A DNA stretch of 49,621 bases from Pseudomonas sp. ACN8 (GCF_002303925.1 NZ_MRCS01000048.1:1-49621); one strand, 5' to 3'. Shown: positions 1-7,961, counted from the stretch's first letter. Numbers and translations: made by a program. The notes: a model not told the origin generated them from the sequence alone.

Positions 1-119
1 GGAGTAACTTGTGATGCTGATAATCTGTTGACTAGCAGTCTGACTCCACAAGCACCCACACGAATTGCTTGATTCAGTTGTTAAAGAGCGGTTGGTTAAG
101 ATCTTTCGTCTCAACCGAG
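1..119 (-). other. rRNA operon leader with boxA antitermination signal
   Basis: Transcription from the three promoters would run from about base 119 off the left edge. The leader contains GCTCTTTAACAA (minus strand, 89-78), a match to the rrn boxA sequence that loads the NusB/NusE antitermination complex. The 16S rRNA gene is not in the window; the sequence ends inside the leader. The assignment rests on boxA plus the triple promoter, both characteristic of Pseudomonas rrn operons. Confidence 0.75.
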
Positions 120-125
120 GCGCGC

Positions 126-153
126 ATTCTACAGCAGCCTCATTTGCTGTCAA
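126..153 (-). promoter_or_regulatory. rRNA operon promoter, proximal
   Basis: Minus-strand TTGACA (153-148), 16-base spacer, TAGAAT (131-126), followed by GCGCGCCTC. The GC-rich stretch after the -10 fits stringent control by ppGpp and DksA, as known for rRNA promoters; dksA itself lies at 15839. Confidence 0.8.
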
Positions 154-245
154 GTGATTATTTTCAGAAGTTTTCAAAGTTTCGCTTGGAAATCCTTAAC
201 AACTTCAACCACTTGCGCTTCAGATCTCTCGTCAGCGGGAGGCGA

Positions 246-273
246 ATTCTACAGCGTTACACGCTGCTGTCAA
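246..273 (-). promoter_or_regulatory. rRNA operon promoter, middle
   Basis: Minus-strand TTGACA (273-268), 16-base spacer, TAGAAT (251-246), then TCGCCTCC. The spacer AGCAGCGTGTAACGCTG resembles the one in the proximal promoter, suggesting that the two arose by duplication. Typical of pseudomonad rrn upstream regions. Confidence 0.8.
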
Positions 274-391
274 CACCTCTTTTTCAACTCCCTTTCGGCT
301 TCGATGAACTGAAGCAACCTGCTGCCGAAAACTGCGTAACTCGTTGTTTACCAAGGAGTTTTCCGTTTCGACTGCGCCGGAAGTGGGGCGA

Positions 392-419
392 ATTATAGAC
401 ACCTGGAATCTGCCGTCAA
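392..419 (-). promoter_or_regulatory. rRNA operon promoter, distal (first of three)
   Basis: Read on the minus strand there is a -35 hexamer TTGACG (419-414) and a perfect -10 TATAAT (397-392) with a 16-base spacer, followed by the GC-rich discriminator CGCCCC. It is the most upstream of three promoters with the same 16-base spacing, all pointing off the left edge. The 3' end of msrQ (427) lies immediately upstream. A ribosomal operon promoter is the best reading. Confidence 0.75.
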
Positions 420-426
420 CCACTAT

Positions 427-1047
427 TTACGCCTTTTTGGCAGAAGAGCCCTTTTTAGCCATCAGACGCGGGATTCGACGAGCCAAAGGCGGTAGCCGCA
501 GCACTAACAGCAACGCACCTATAGAGGCATAGATCACCCACTCCTTCAGGTCGGCGCGCACAATCCAGAGCATATGCAGCAATCCAAGCCCGAGAATGAC
601 ATACGCCAGGCGATGCAACTTCTTCCAGCCGGCCCTCAATCGTCGCTGACTGTATCGATTGGAAGTCACCGCCAATGCCAGCAAACCAAGAAAACCCAAC
701 ACCCCGACAATAATGTAAGGCCGCTTGCGCAACTCGACACCCAACTGCGACCAGTCAAAGCCAAGTATGAATGCGCAATAACTACCGAGATGGAGCAGCA
801 CATAGGTAAAGCACCACAACCCCAACTGTCGCCGCACGGCATTCCACCCCGCCCAACCGGTGAGTTTCTGCAAAGGGGTCATGCTCAAGGTTACAAGCAG
901 CAGAACAAGCGCCCCCAAACCCAGCCGATCAACCAGCACCTTGCCCGGATCCGGCCCAAGGACATCCTCCCAGGCCTGGTACAACCACAGCAGCGGCCAC
1001 ACCAGCACCACGACAAAGAGACCGATACGCCAAAACGGATAGCGCAT
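427..1047 (-). CDS. msrQ: MsrQ, heme-binding membrane subunit of the periplasmic methionine sulfoxide reductase
   Basis: A 206-residue integral membrane protein with about six hydrophobic helices. MsrQ (formerly YedZ) is a b-type heme protein that passes electrons from the quinone pool, or from a flavin reductase, to the molybdenum enzyme MsrP, which repairs oxidised methionines in periplasmic proteins. Visible family marks are the histidines within helices (YVLLHLGSY, KKLHRLAYV, GLLHMLW), which fit heme ligation, and a basic C-terminal tail (RRIPRLMAKK). The length is normal for the family. Its ATG overlaps the msrP stop codon by one base (TGATG at 1049-1045), so the two are translationally coupled. 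Downstream comes only the rrn promoter region. The assignment is firm because both partners are present in order. Confidence 0.93.
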   Translation of the reverse strand: MRYPFWRIGLFVVVLVWPLLWLYQAWEDVLGPDPGKVLVDRLGLGALVLLLVTLSMTPLQKLTGWAGWNAVRRQLGLWCFTYVLLHLGSYCAFILGFDWSQLGVELRKRPYIIVGVLGFLGLLALAVTSNRYSQRRLRAGWKKLHRLAYVILGLGLLHMLWIVRADLKEWVIYASIGALLLVLRLPPLARRIPRLMAKKGSSAKKA

Positions 1048-2060
1048 CAGTAGTTCTTCCTCAAGTCGAGCCCCGTATATAGAGAGGCGACTTCCTCTGA
1101 ATAGCCATTGAACATCTGCGTGTCACGCACATTCGGCTTGAACAGACCACTGGGCAGGCGGCGTTCACGCGCCTGAGTCCAGCGAGGATGATCAACGGCG
1201 GGATTCACGTTCGCATAAAAACCATATTCATCCGCAGCGATGCTCTGCCAGGTGGTTTTCGGCTGCTCGCTGACCAGACTGATGCGCACGATGGACTTGA
1301 TGCTCTTGAAGCCATATTTCCAGGGCACCACCAAACGCAACGGCGCGCCGTTTTGATTAGGCAACTCACGCCCGTACATGCCCACCGCAAGAATCGCCAA
1401 CGGGTTCATCGCCTCATCCAGACGCAGCCCCTCTATATATGGCCAGTCGATCAAGGCAAAACCGGAGCGTTGACCCGGCATGCTCTTGGGATCCTGCAGG
1501 GTTTCGAAGCGGATGAATCTGGCTTTCGAGGTTGGCTCGACTTCCTTGAGCAAGGCCGAGAGAGGAAAACCGATCCAGGGAATGACCATCGACCAGGCTT
1601 CCACGCAGCGCAGTCGGTAGATTCGCTCCTCCAGCTGATACGGTTTCATGAAGTCTTCCAGCGCATACCGACCGGGCTTGCCCACCTCCCCGTCCACCAC
1701 CACCGACCACGGTTCCGTCTTCAGCGTGCCGGCATTGGCGGCCGGATCACCTTTTTCGGTGCCGAACTCGTAAAAGTTGTTGTAGTGGGTCGCATCCTTG
1801 AACGGGGTGATCGCCTCATCCTTGACGACAACCGCCCCCCACTTGACCGAGGAAAGCTTTTCGCTGAACCAGGAAGGCGCCTTGCCAGGCTCGACGCCCG
1901 CATAACGCGCCACATCGTCGGCAGCCGCCCACCGAGGAAGGCCGCTCACGGCCAAACCGGCAACAGCAACACCCAATACATTGCGTCGAGAAAGGTAGAT
2001 GGATTCTGGCGTGACATCCGACTCATGGCAGTCGGATGCTTTAGGGACTTTGATCAGCAT
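1047..2060 (-). CDS. msrP: MsrP, molybdopterin-dependent protein-methionine-sulfoxide reductase
   Basis: A 337-residue periplasmic oxidoreductase of the sulfite-oxidase fold (formerly YedY). It reduces methionine sulfoxide in envelope proteins using electrons delivered by MsrQ. The N-terminus carries a twin-arginine signal (SRRNVLG, Arg25-Arg26, then a hydrophobic stretch ending near AAADD), as expected for a cofactor-loaded Tat substrate. Cys152 in YRLRCVEAW is the likely molybdenum ligand. The start has a GGAG element a short distance upstream. It lies 63 bases after pssA on the same strand, so it may be co-transcribed with pssA or have its own promoter; no clear promoter was seen in the gap. 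msrQ overlaps its stop codon. Confidence 0.95.
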   Translation of the reverse strand: MLIKVPKASDCHESDVTPESIYLSRRNVLGVAVAGLAVSGLPRWAAADDVARYAGVEPGKAPSWFSEKLSSVKWGAVVVKDEAITPFKDATHYNNFYEFGTEKGDPAANAGTLKTEPWSVVVDGEVGKPGRYALEDFMKPYQLEERIYRLRCVEAWSMVIPWIGFPLSALLKEVEPTSKARFIRFETLQDPKSMPGQRSGFALIDWPYIEGLRLDEAMNPLAILAVGMYGRELPNQNGAPLRLVVPWKYGFKSIKSIVRISLVSEQPKTTWQSIAADEYGFYANVNPAVDHPRWTQARERRLPSGLFKPNVRDTQMFNGYSEEVASLYTGLDLRKNY

Positions 2061-2123
2061 GGCTACTCCGCAGCATTGGAGAACAGATGCACCAACAGAC
2101 TGCGGAGTATGAGGGAAATTACA

Positions 2124-2981
2124 TCACTCGACGCTTTTACGCCGACGAAGATGTAACAGGTATTGAACCGGGCCGGACGCGGCATAGGCGAGGAAGACCA
2201 GCAGCAGAATGCGTGGCGGATCACTGAAAACAACCGCAAACACCAACACTACCGCGAGAATCGCCACGAAAGGCACTCGCCCCTTCAGGTCCAGCTCCTT
2301 GAAGCTGTTGTACTTGATGTTGCTGACCATCAGCATGCCGGCCGCCGCCACCATCAGCGCAACCAGGAAAGACATCTTGGAACCCTGGATGCCGTAGTCG
2401 CTGAACGCCCAGACGATACCTGCAACCACACCCGCAGCGGCGGGACTGGCCAGACCGATGAAGTAGCGCTTGTCCGCGGTGCCGACCTGGGTGTTGAAGC
2501 GCGCAAGGCGCAATGCCGCGCCCGCTACATAGATGAAGGCGACCATCCAGCCAACCTTGCCCATGTCACCCAAGGCCCAGCCGAAGGCCAGCAATGCCGG
2601 GGCCACACCAAAGGCAACCATGTCCGACAGCGAGTCGTACTCGGCACCGAATGCACTCTGGGTATTGGTCATGCGGGCTACGCGCCCATCAAGACCATCG
2701 AGCACCATGGCGACGAAGATCGCGATCGCCGCGAACGCGAAATACTTGCTCGCATTGACCGAGTCACCAGCACTCAGGGCCGCCTGGGCGCTCATCGAGT
2801 TGATGATGGAATAGAACCCCGCGAACAGGTTCGCAGTGGTGAACAGATTCGGCAGAAGATAGATACCGCGATGCCGGACTTTACGACCTTCGGCGTCATG
2901 CCCTTCTTCGACATGCTCATCGATGGGCAGCAGGCTTTCGGCGTCAGAAGGCTGGTTTGGCTCTTCGGGGCGTTCGCTCAT
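2124..2981 (-). CDS. pssA: CDP-diacylglycerol--serine O-phosphatidyltransferase
   Basis: A 285-residue membrane enzyme that makes phosphatidylserine from CDP-diacylglycerol and L-serine, the first committed step to phosphatidylethanolamine. The CDP-alcohol phosphotransferase signature is complete: DGLDGRVAR followed by G and two further aspartates in FGAEYDSLSD. An acidic, probably cytoplasmic N-terminal segment of about 50 residues precedes the first helix (NLFTTANLFAGFYS), and several further helices follow. I chose the ATG at 2981 because AAGG sits 8 bases before it; an ATG two codons upstream (2987) is too close to that site, and reading further upstream runs into the ilvC terminator region. 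A -10-like TATAAA (3060-3055) lies upstream with only a weak -35. It is the integral-membrane type of enzyme, not the E. coli PssA type. Confidence 0.92.
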   Translation of the reverse strand: MSERPEEPNQPSDAESLLPIDEHVEEGHDAEGRKVRHRGIYLLPNLFTTANLFAGFYSIINSMSAQAALSAGDSVNASKYFAFAAIAIFVAMVLDGLDGRVARMTNTQSAFGAEYDSLSDMVAFGVAPALLAFGWALGDMGKVGWMVAFIYVAGAALRLARFNTQVGTADKRYFIGLASPAAAGVVAGIVWAFSDYGIQGSKMSFLVALMVAAAGMLMVSNIKYNSFKELDLKGRVPFVAILAVVLVFAVVFSDPPRILLLVFLAYAASGPVQYLLHLRRRKSVE

Positions 2982-3080
2982 GGACATTACCTTGCAACGG
3001 GTGGAAAGTTTGGACAGGTGTCTGGGACGAGGGTTCGGCCGCAAACGATGCAGCTTTATACCAGAACCGGTCTCCCAAAC

Positions 3081-3112
3081 GAAAAAACGCGGCCTAAGCC
3101 GCGTTTTTCGTA
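3081..3112 (-). terminator. Rho-independent terminator after ilvC
   Basis: A perfect 11-base inverted repeat, AAAAACGCGGC / GCCGCGTTTTT (3083-3093 and 3098-3108) with a 4-base loop, gives a T run on the minus strand just after the ilvC stop. The symmetric A and T flanks mean it could also stop transcription from the other side. Confidence 0.9.
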
Positions 3113-3124
3113 CAAGCGCGTGAC

Positions 3125-4141
3125 TTAGTTTTTGGCTTTGTCGACGATCTTGTTGGCACCGATCCACGGCATCATGGAGCGCAGTTGCTCGCCGATGATT
3201 TCGATACCGTGAGCGGCGTTGTTACGACGCTTGGCGGTCATCGAAGGATAGCCGGTAGCGCCTTCGCTGATGAACATCTTGGCGTATTCGCCGTCCTGAA
3301 TACGTTTCAGGGCGTTGCGCATTGCCTGACGGGATTCGGCGTTGATGACTTCAGGGCCGGTCACGTACTCGCCGTATTCGGCGTTGTTGGAGATCGAGTA
3401 GTTCATGTTGGCGATACCGCCTTCGTACATGAGGTCAACGATCAGCTTCAGTTCGTGCAGGCACTCGAAGTAGGCCATTTCCGGCGCGTAGCCAGCTTCA
3501 ACCAGGGTTTCGAAACCGGCCTTGACCAGTTCAACGGTACCGCCGCACAGAACGGCTTGTTCGCCGAACAGGTCGGTTTCGGTCTCGTCCTTGAAGGTGG
3601 TTTCGATGATGCCGGTACGACCGCCACCAACACCGGCAGCGTAGGACAGAGCGACGTTCTTGGCGTTGCCCGAGGCGTCCTGGTAGATAGCGATCAGGTC
3701 AGGGATACCGCCGCCCTTCACGAACTCGGAACGTACGGTGTGGCCTGGAGCCTTCGGCGCGATCATGATCACGTCGAGGTCAGCGCGCGGTACAACCTGG
3801 TTGTAGTGAATCGCGAAACCGTGGGAGAAGGCCAGGGTGGCGCCCTTCTTGATGTTCGGCTCGATTTCGTTCTTGTACAGGGAGGACTGGAACTCGTCCG
3901 GGGTCAGGATCATGACCAGGTCGGCAGCTGCAACGGCAGAAGCAACGTCGGTCACTTTCAGGCCATGGGCTTCAGCCTTGGCAACGGTAGCCGAACCTTT
4001 ACGCAGGCCGACAGTCACGTCAACGCCGGAGTCTTTCAGGTTGCACGCTTGAGCGTGGCCCTGGGAACCGTAACCGATGATGGCAACTTTCTTGCCCTGG
4101 ATGATCGACAGGTCGCAGTCTTTATCGTAGAAAACTTTCAT
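3125..4141 (-). CDS. ilvC: Ketol-acid reductoisomerase (NADP+)
   Basis: A 338-residue class I (short) reductoisomerase for valine, isoleucine and leucine synthesis. It converts acetolactate or acetohydroxybutyrate to the dihydroxy acid using NADPH and magnesium. The Rossmann motif GYGSQG (near residues 24-29) is followed by a basic NADPH-selecting loop (LRKGS). The C-terminal domain has the metal-binding acidic stretches (FKDETETDLFGEQ) and the conserved ECLHELKLIVDLMYEGG segment. It is the third gene after ilvI and ilvH. The 45-base gap after ilvH contains a short duplication (AGGCCGTTC repeated). A strong terminator follows, so it ends the operon. Confidence 0.97.
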   Translation of the reverse strand: MKVFYDKDCDLSIIQGKKVAIIGYGSQGHAQACNLKDSGVDVTVGLRKGSATVAKAEAHGLKVTDVASAVAAADLVMILTPDEFQSSLYKNEIEPNIKKGATLAFSHGFAIHYNQVVPRADLDVIMIAPKAPGHTVRSEFVKGGGIPDLIAIYQDASGNAKNVALSYAAGVGGGRTGIIETTFKDETETDLFGEQAVLCGGTVELVKAGFETLVEAGYAPEMAYFECLHELKLIVDLMYEGGIANMNYSISNNAEYGEYVTGPEVINAESRQAMRNALKRIQDGEYAKMFISEGATGYPSMTAKRRNNAAHGIEIIGEQLRSMMPWIGANKIVDKAKN

Positions 4142-4186
4142 GAATTTCCCCTATATCAGGCCGTTCAGGCCGTTCGCTAATTTGGT

Positions 4187-4678
4187 TTAGATGCTGAGTA
4201 CTTTGTCGCCGCGGGCAATGCCGGTCACGCCGCTACGGACGGTTTCCAGAATCGAGGCGGTGCCGATGGACTGAATGAAGCTGTCGAGCTTGTCGCTGGT
4301 ACCGGTCAGCTGAACGGTATACACGCTGGCGCTGACATCGACGATCTGTCCACGGTAAATATCGGTAGTGCGCTTGATCTCGGCACGCTGGGCGCCGGTG
4401 GCCTTGACCTTGACCAGCATCAGTTCGCGCTCGATGTGAGCACTCTCCGACAGGTCGACCAGTTTTACCACTTCGATCAGCTTGTTCAGGTTCTTGGTGA
4501 TCTGCTCGATGACTTCATCGTGACCAACCGTGGTCAGCGTCAGACGCGACAGGGTCGGGTCTTCGGTCGGGGCCACGGTCAGGCTTTCGATGTTGTAGTT
4601 GCGCTGCGAGAACAGGCCAACCACACGAGACAGAGCGCCGGGTTCGTTTTCCAGAAGCAAGGAAATAATGTGCCGCAT
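4187..4678 (-). CDS. ilvH: Acetolactate synthase, small regulatory subunit
   Basis: A 163-residue regulatory subunit that binds the large subunit IlvI, raises its activity and confers feedback inhibition by valine. The N-terminal ACT domain is clear (RHIISLLLENEPGALSRVV, then NIESLTVAPTED); the second half is the usual C-terminal domain. The start at 4678 gives the family length and lies two bases after the ilvI stop (TAA TC ATG), which indicates translational coupling. Extending to an upstream ATG at 4708 would only add codons that overlap the ilvI end. Confidence 0.95.
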   Translation of the reverse strand: MRHIISLLLENEPGALSRVVGLFSQRNYNIESLTVAPTEDPTLSRLTLTTVGHDEVIEQITKNLNKLIEVVKLVDLSESAHIERELMLVKVKATGAQRAEIKRTTDIYRGQIVDVSASVYTVQLTGTSDKLDSFIQSIGTASILETVRSGVTGIARGDKVLSI

Positions 4679-4680
4679 GA

Positions 4681-6405
4681 TTAGGTACGCTCCGTCTTGC
4701 TCAGCCACATATCGCGCATGGAGCCGTCTTTGATCTGCATCGGGTAGACGTGCTCGCTGGTATCGACCGAAATATCGATCACCACCAGGCGATCTTTCAT
4801 GGCGAACGCTTCTTCCATCTTCGACTTCAAATCTTTCGATTCAGTGATGCGCACGCCAACGTGGCCATAGGCCTCTGCCAGCTTGACGAAGTCAGGCAAC
4901 GACTCCATGTAGGAGTGCGAGTGACGGCTGCCATAGCTCATGTCCTGCCACTGACGAACCATACCCAGAACGCCGTTGTTCAGAATGACGATTTTTACCG
5001 GCAAACCGTATTGCAGGCAGGTGGACAGTTCCTGGATGTTCATCTGGATACTGCCTTCGCCCGTTACACAGGCGACGTCCGCATCCGGATAGCTCAACTG
5101 AATGCCCATGGCCGCCGGAAAACCGAAGCCCATGGTGCCCAGGCCACCGGAGTTGATCCAACGGTTCGGCTTGTTGAACTTGTAGTACTGCGCCGCGAAC
5201 ATCTGGTGCTGACCCACGTCGGAGGTCACAAAGGCGTCGCCCTTGGTCACTTCGCACAGGGTTTCGATCACGGTCTGCGGCTTGATGACGCTGCCGTCGC
5301 CCTTGTCGTAAGGGAACAGACCGCGATCACCGCGCCACTCGTCAACCTGCTTCCACCAACTGGCAACGGACTCCTTGTTCGGGGTCTCGCCGATTTCCTT
5401 GAGGATCGCGACCATTTCGGTCAGGACACTCTCGACCGGACCGACGATAGGCACGTCGGCCTTGATGGTCTTGGAGATCGAAGCCGGGTCGATGTCGATG
5501 TGAATGATCTTGGCGTTCGGGCAGAACTTGGCCGGGCCGTTGATCACGCGGTCATCGAAGCGCGCGCCGACGGCGAGGATCACATCAGCATGATGCATCG
5601 CCAGGTTGGCGGTGTAGCTGCCGTGCATGCCGAGCATGCCGATGAACTGACGGTCGGTGCCAGGGAAGCCACCGAGGCCCATCAGGGTATTGGTCACTGG
5701 CAGGTTGAGCATCTTCGCCAGTTCGGTCAGTGGTGCGGAACCACCGCCGAGAATCACACCGCCGCCCGAGTACAACACTGGGCGCTTGGCCGCCAGGAGC
5801 ATTTCTGCCGCCTTGCGGATTTGACCGGAGTGACCGCGAACAGCCGGGCTGTAGGAGCGCAACTTGGCTTTTTTCGGGAAGACGTATTCGAACTTCTCGG
5901 CCGGATTGGTCATGTCTTTCGGAATATCGACGACGACCGGACCAGGACGACCGGATTGCGCCAGGTAGAACGCCTTTTTCATGACTTCCGGGATTTCCGA
6001 CGCATGCTTGATCATGAAGCTGTGCTTCACGATCGGCCGGGAGATACCGATCATGTCGGTTTCCTGGAACGCATCCGTGCCGACCATGGTGCTAGGCACC
6101 TGACCGGAGATGATCACCATTGGAATGGAGTCCATGTAGGCGGTCGCGATACCGGTAATGGCGTTTGTTGCGCCAGGACCGGAAGTCACCAGTACCACAC
6201 CGGCTTTACCGGTGGCACGGGCGTAGCCGTCAGCCATATGGGTAGCCGCTTGTTCGTGACGAACCAGGATGTGGGTCACTTCCGGTTCTTTGAACAGGGC
6301 ATCGTAGACATGAAGAAGAGCACCACCCGGGTACCCGTAGATATATTTGACGCCTTCGTCACGCAAGAAGCGGACGAGCATCTCACCGCCAGATAAAAGC
6401 TCCAC
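4681..6405 (-). CDS. ilvI: Acetolactate synthase, large catalytic subunit
   Basis: A 574-residue thiamine diphosphate enzyme that joins two pyruvates, or pyruvate and 2-oxobutyrate, as the first common step of branched-chain amino acid synthesis. Visible parts are the N-terminal ThDP domain with the activating glutamate (RHEQAATHMADGYAR), the central FAD/Rossmann domain, and the C-terminal ThDP domain with GEG...LNN. The metal-binding aspartate of the usual GDG motif is glutamate here (GEGSIQMN). I chose the GTG at 6405: GAGG lies 8 bases upstream, and the resulting protein starts MELLSGGEML at the family length; the GTG at 6414 sits almost on the ribosome-binding site. ilvH follows after two bases. 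Confidence 0.95.
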   Translation of the reverse strand: MELLSGGEMLVRFLRDEGVKYIYGYPGGALLHVYDALFKEPEVTHILVRHEQAATHMADGYARATGKAGVVLVTSGPGATNAITGIATAYMDSIPMVIISGQVPSTMVGTDAFQETDMIGISRPIVKHSFMIKHASEIPEVMKKAFYLAQSGRPGPVVVDIPKDMTNPAEKFEYVFPKKAKLRSYSPAVRGHSGQIRKAAEMLLAAKRPVLYSGGGVILGGGSAPLTELAKMLNLPVTNTLMGLGGFPGTDRQFIGMLGMHGSYTANLAMHHADVILAVGARFDDRVINGPAKFCPNAKIIHIDIDPASISKTIKADVPIVGPVESVLTEMVAILKEIGETPNKESVASWWKQVDEWRGDRGLFPYDKGDGSVIKPQTVIETLCEVTKGDAFVTSDVGQHQMFAAQYYKFNKPNRWINSGGLGTMGFGFPAAMGIQLSYPDADVACVTGEGSIQMNIQELSTCLQYGLPVKIVILNNGVLGMVRQWQDMSYGSRHSHSYMESLPDFVKLAEAYGHVGVRITESKDLKSKMEEAFAMKDRLVVIDISVDTSEHVYPMQIKDGSMRDMWLSKTERT

Positions 6406-6712
6406 GTTGCTCACCTCTAAAACGCCAGAATACCGCCCACGAAAAATGGGACGGGTCTTAATAGGTTTACTTCTCGGCAGAGCATGAGCGACGGTGGTCG
6501 CCGACTACGTCAGCACTGACTGAGCAAGTATTGGGATCGTCCCAAGTGTTGCGGGGCTTTCCCACCCAGCGCGAGGTAACGCGTTGCGGGTGTAACAGGT
6601 CGACGCGGATATGCGCCTCATGATCTGCTGAGAGGGTCTGCTTCTGGCAGTCCCTGTACAGCGGACTTTGGATTCTTCTGTTTCGTCCTTCGCAAGTCAA
6701 GTCGTCTATGTG
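6406..6712 (-). promoter_or_regulatory. Long 5' leader of ilvIHC
   Basis: About 300 untranslated bases separate the likely promoter from ilvI. Minus-strand hairpin candidates include TTGGGA-CGA-TCCCAA (6545-6531) and GCGAC-CACC-GTCGC (around 6500). I see no short peptide rich in Ile, Val or Leu codons in front of a terminator, so a classical attenuator is not evident. A 91-codon frame through the region begins inside the promoter and is not supported. Its function as a regulatory leader is inferred from length and structure only. Confidence 0.5.
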
Positions 6713-6740
6713 CTTTATTCTACTAAGCACATGAGAACGC
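6708..6740 (-). promoter_or_regulatory. Candidate ilv promoter with a perfect dyad over the -10
   Basis: A minus-strand -10 TAGAAT (6722-6717) lies inside a perfect 8-base dyad, ATGTGCTT / AAGCACAT (6708-6715 and 6725-6732), with a 9-base centre. The -35 is weak (TTCTTG, 17 bases upstream). The position of the dyad suggests an operator for a repressor or an Lrp-like protein; the factor is unknown. Confidence 0.5.
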
Positions 6741-6854
6741 AAGAAAAAACCCGTAAATCAGCCCTGTGTTAGCTTCGATTGCGCAACTTTTGGCAAAAAA
6801 TTGGCACTCGAATGCACTTCCCCTGCAGCGGCTGACAAAATAGAGAGATATTGT

Positions 6855-6880
6855 GAACAACTGCCAGCGGATGCTGGCAG
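6855..6880 (-). terminator. Hairpin after the yqcC-like gene
   Basis: CTGCCAGC / GCTGGCAG (6861-6868 and 6873-6880) with a 4-base loop starts 8 bases beyond the stop codon on the minus strand and is followed by TTGTT. It is probably the terminator of the mrcB-lipoprotein-yqcC unit, though the T run is short. Bases 6740-6855 hold nothing else that I recognise. Confidence 0.6.
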
Positions 6881-6888
6881 CTTCTGGC

Positions 6889-7224
6889 TCAGCGGGACGC
6901 TGTGATCAACTGATCAAACTGCTTGAGCAATACCTGCAACTGCCGATCCTTGCCCTGGACATTGCGCCCGGCAAAAACCATTTCAGCCATTTCCTGAATG
7001 CCCGAAGCGTTGGGTAGCGGCAAATCCTGCTCGAGGATCATCTTCATGCGTGGCAGGAAGATCCATTGCAGCCATTGCTCGAAATCCAGTGTATCGACCG
7101 AAAACGGCTCGACACTGGAAAGCGCTTCGGCAGAGGGCGAAACTTCATCCCACCACCCTTGCATCCGCAACTCGCGCTCGATCAACAACAGTTGATCGGC
7201 GATTTTCAGAAAGCGCGCATCCAT
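6889..7224 (-). CDS. YqcC family protein
   Basis: A small 111-residue soluble protein of the YqcC (DUF446) family, recognised from MDARFLKIADQLLLIERELR at the N-terminus, the WW pair and the FEQWLQWIFLPRMK block. It is predicted to be largely helical, with no catalytic motif or membrane segment. The family has no established function. The ATG at 7224 overlaps the stop codon of the preceding lipoprotein gene (TGATG), so it is coupled to it; a GTG one codon upstream is also possible. It is the last gene of the unit that starts with mrcB, and a hairpin follows. Confidence 0.8.
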   Translation of the reverse strand: MDARFLKIADQLLLIERELRMQGWWDEVSPSAEALSSVEPFSVDTLDFEQWLQWIFLPRMKMILEQDLPLPNASGIQEMAEMVFAGRNVQGKDRQLQVLLKQFDQLITASR

Positions 7225-7961
7225 CACAGCGTTACCTTGGCCTTCTGGCGAGCCAATGCAGCACCCTGGGAGTCACCCTGCTTTTCGCGCGCCTGGGCAA
7301 TCAGCTCCCACAAGTTGGCCTGAAGGGCTGGACGGCCGCTGGCGAAGGTCAGCCCACGGCGAGCGAACTGTTCGGCCTGGGCGGCATCACCTTGAGCCAT
7401 GCGCACCTGCGCCAGACGGTAAAGCACCTGCGGCTCACGCGGGGCAACGCGTTGTGCGCGTTCGAGGCTGGAGGAGGCACCGTTGAGATCACCGCTCGCC
7501 TGTTGCTGTTGAGCGGTGGTCAGCAAAGCCAATACCGGGCTGTCCAGTTGCTCGTCGGCGGAAAGTCCGCCCGAACTGGCCGATGGAATCCCGCTTGGCG
7601 ACGACGGCATGCTGTAGCTGCCCTGATTGATCGGCGCCGATTGGACCGGCGACGTGTCAATCGGCCCCGGGGTGATCGGACCCGGGGTGATCGGCGTGGT
7701 GCTGATCGGCGTCGACGTCGTTGCCGCGCCTGGCACCATCACCACAACGCCGGTGTCGCCCTGCGGAATCGCCTGGGTCTGCGACTGACCTTGCGCAGGA
7801 CGCTTGACGGTCGTCTGGCGGAAACCGCCATTGGCCGAGATCCGCTCACTGTTGGATACGGCGGTGCCGGAATCCACGACCGGAATCGAGCCACGTTGTA
7901 CGCTGGAACAGCCGCTGAGCAAAGCTACGGCGGCAACCGCTGGAATCAACCACTTGTTCAC
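7224..7961 (-). CDS. TPR-repeat lipoprotein next to mrcB
   Basis: A 245-residue predicted lipoprotein: MNKWLIPAVAAVALLSGCSS is a signal peptide ending in an LSGC lipobox, with Cys18 as the lipidated residue. A low-complexity middle (residues about 55-125), rich in Pro, Ser, Thr and Ile with repeated TPITPGPI units, probably spans the periplasm. The C-terminal 100 residues contain TPR-like helices (LLTTAQQQQASGDLNGASSSLERAQRVAP...YRLAQVRMAQGDAAQAEQFARRGL). It starts 16 bases after mrcB on the same strand. Role by context: possibly an outer-membrane partner or organiser of the PBP1b synthase, comparable in position but not in sequence to known lipoprotein activators. This role is inference; the TPR and lipobox are seen directly. 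Confidence 0.8.
   Translation of the reverse strand: MNKWLIPAVAAVALLSGCSSVQRGSIPVVDSGTAVSNSERISANGGFRQTTVKRPAQGQSQTQAIPQGDTGVVVMVPGAATTSTPISTTPITPGPITPGPIDTSPVQSAPINQGSYSMPSSPSGIPSASSGGLSADEQLDSPVLALLTTAQQQQASGDLNGASSSLERAQRVAPREPQVLYRLAQVRMAQGDAAQAEQFARRGLTFASGRPALQANLWELIAQAREKQGDSQGAALARQKAKVTL

Noticed and set aside
6467..6742. A 91-codon frame in the ilvI leader
   Set aside because: It begins upstream of the probable -10 hexamer, has no ribosome site, and its sequence is not branched-chain rich as a leader peptide would be.
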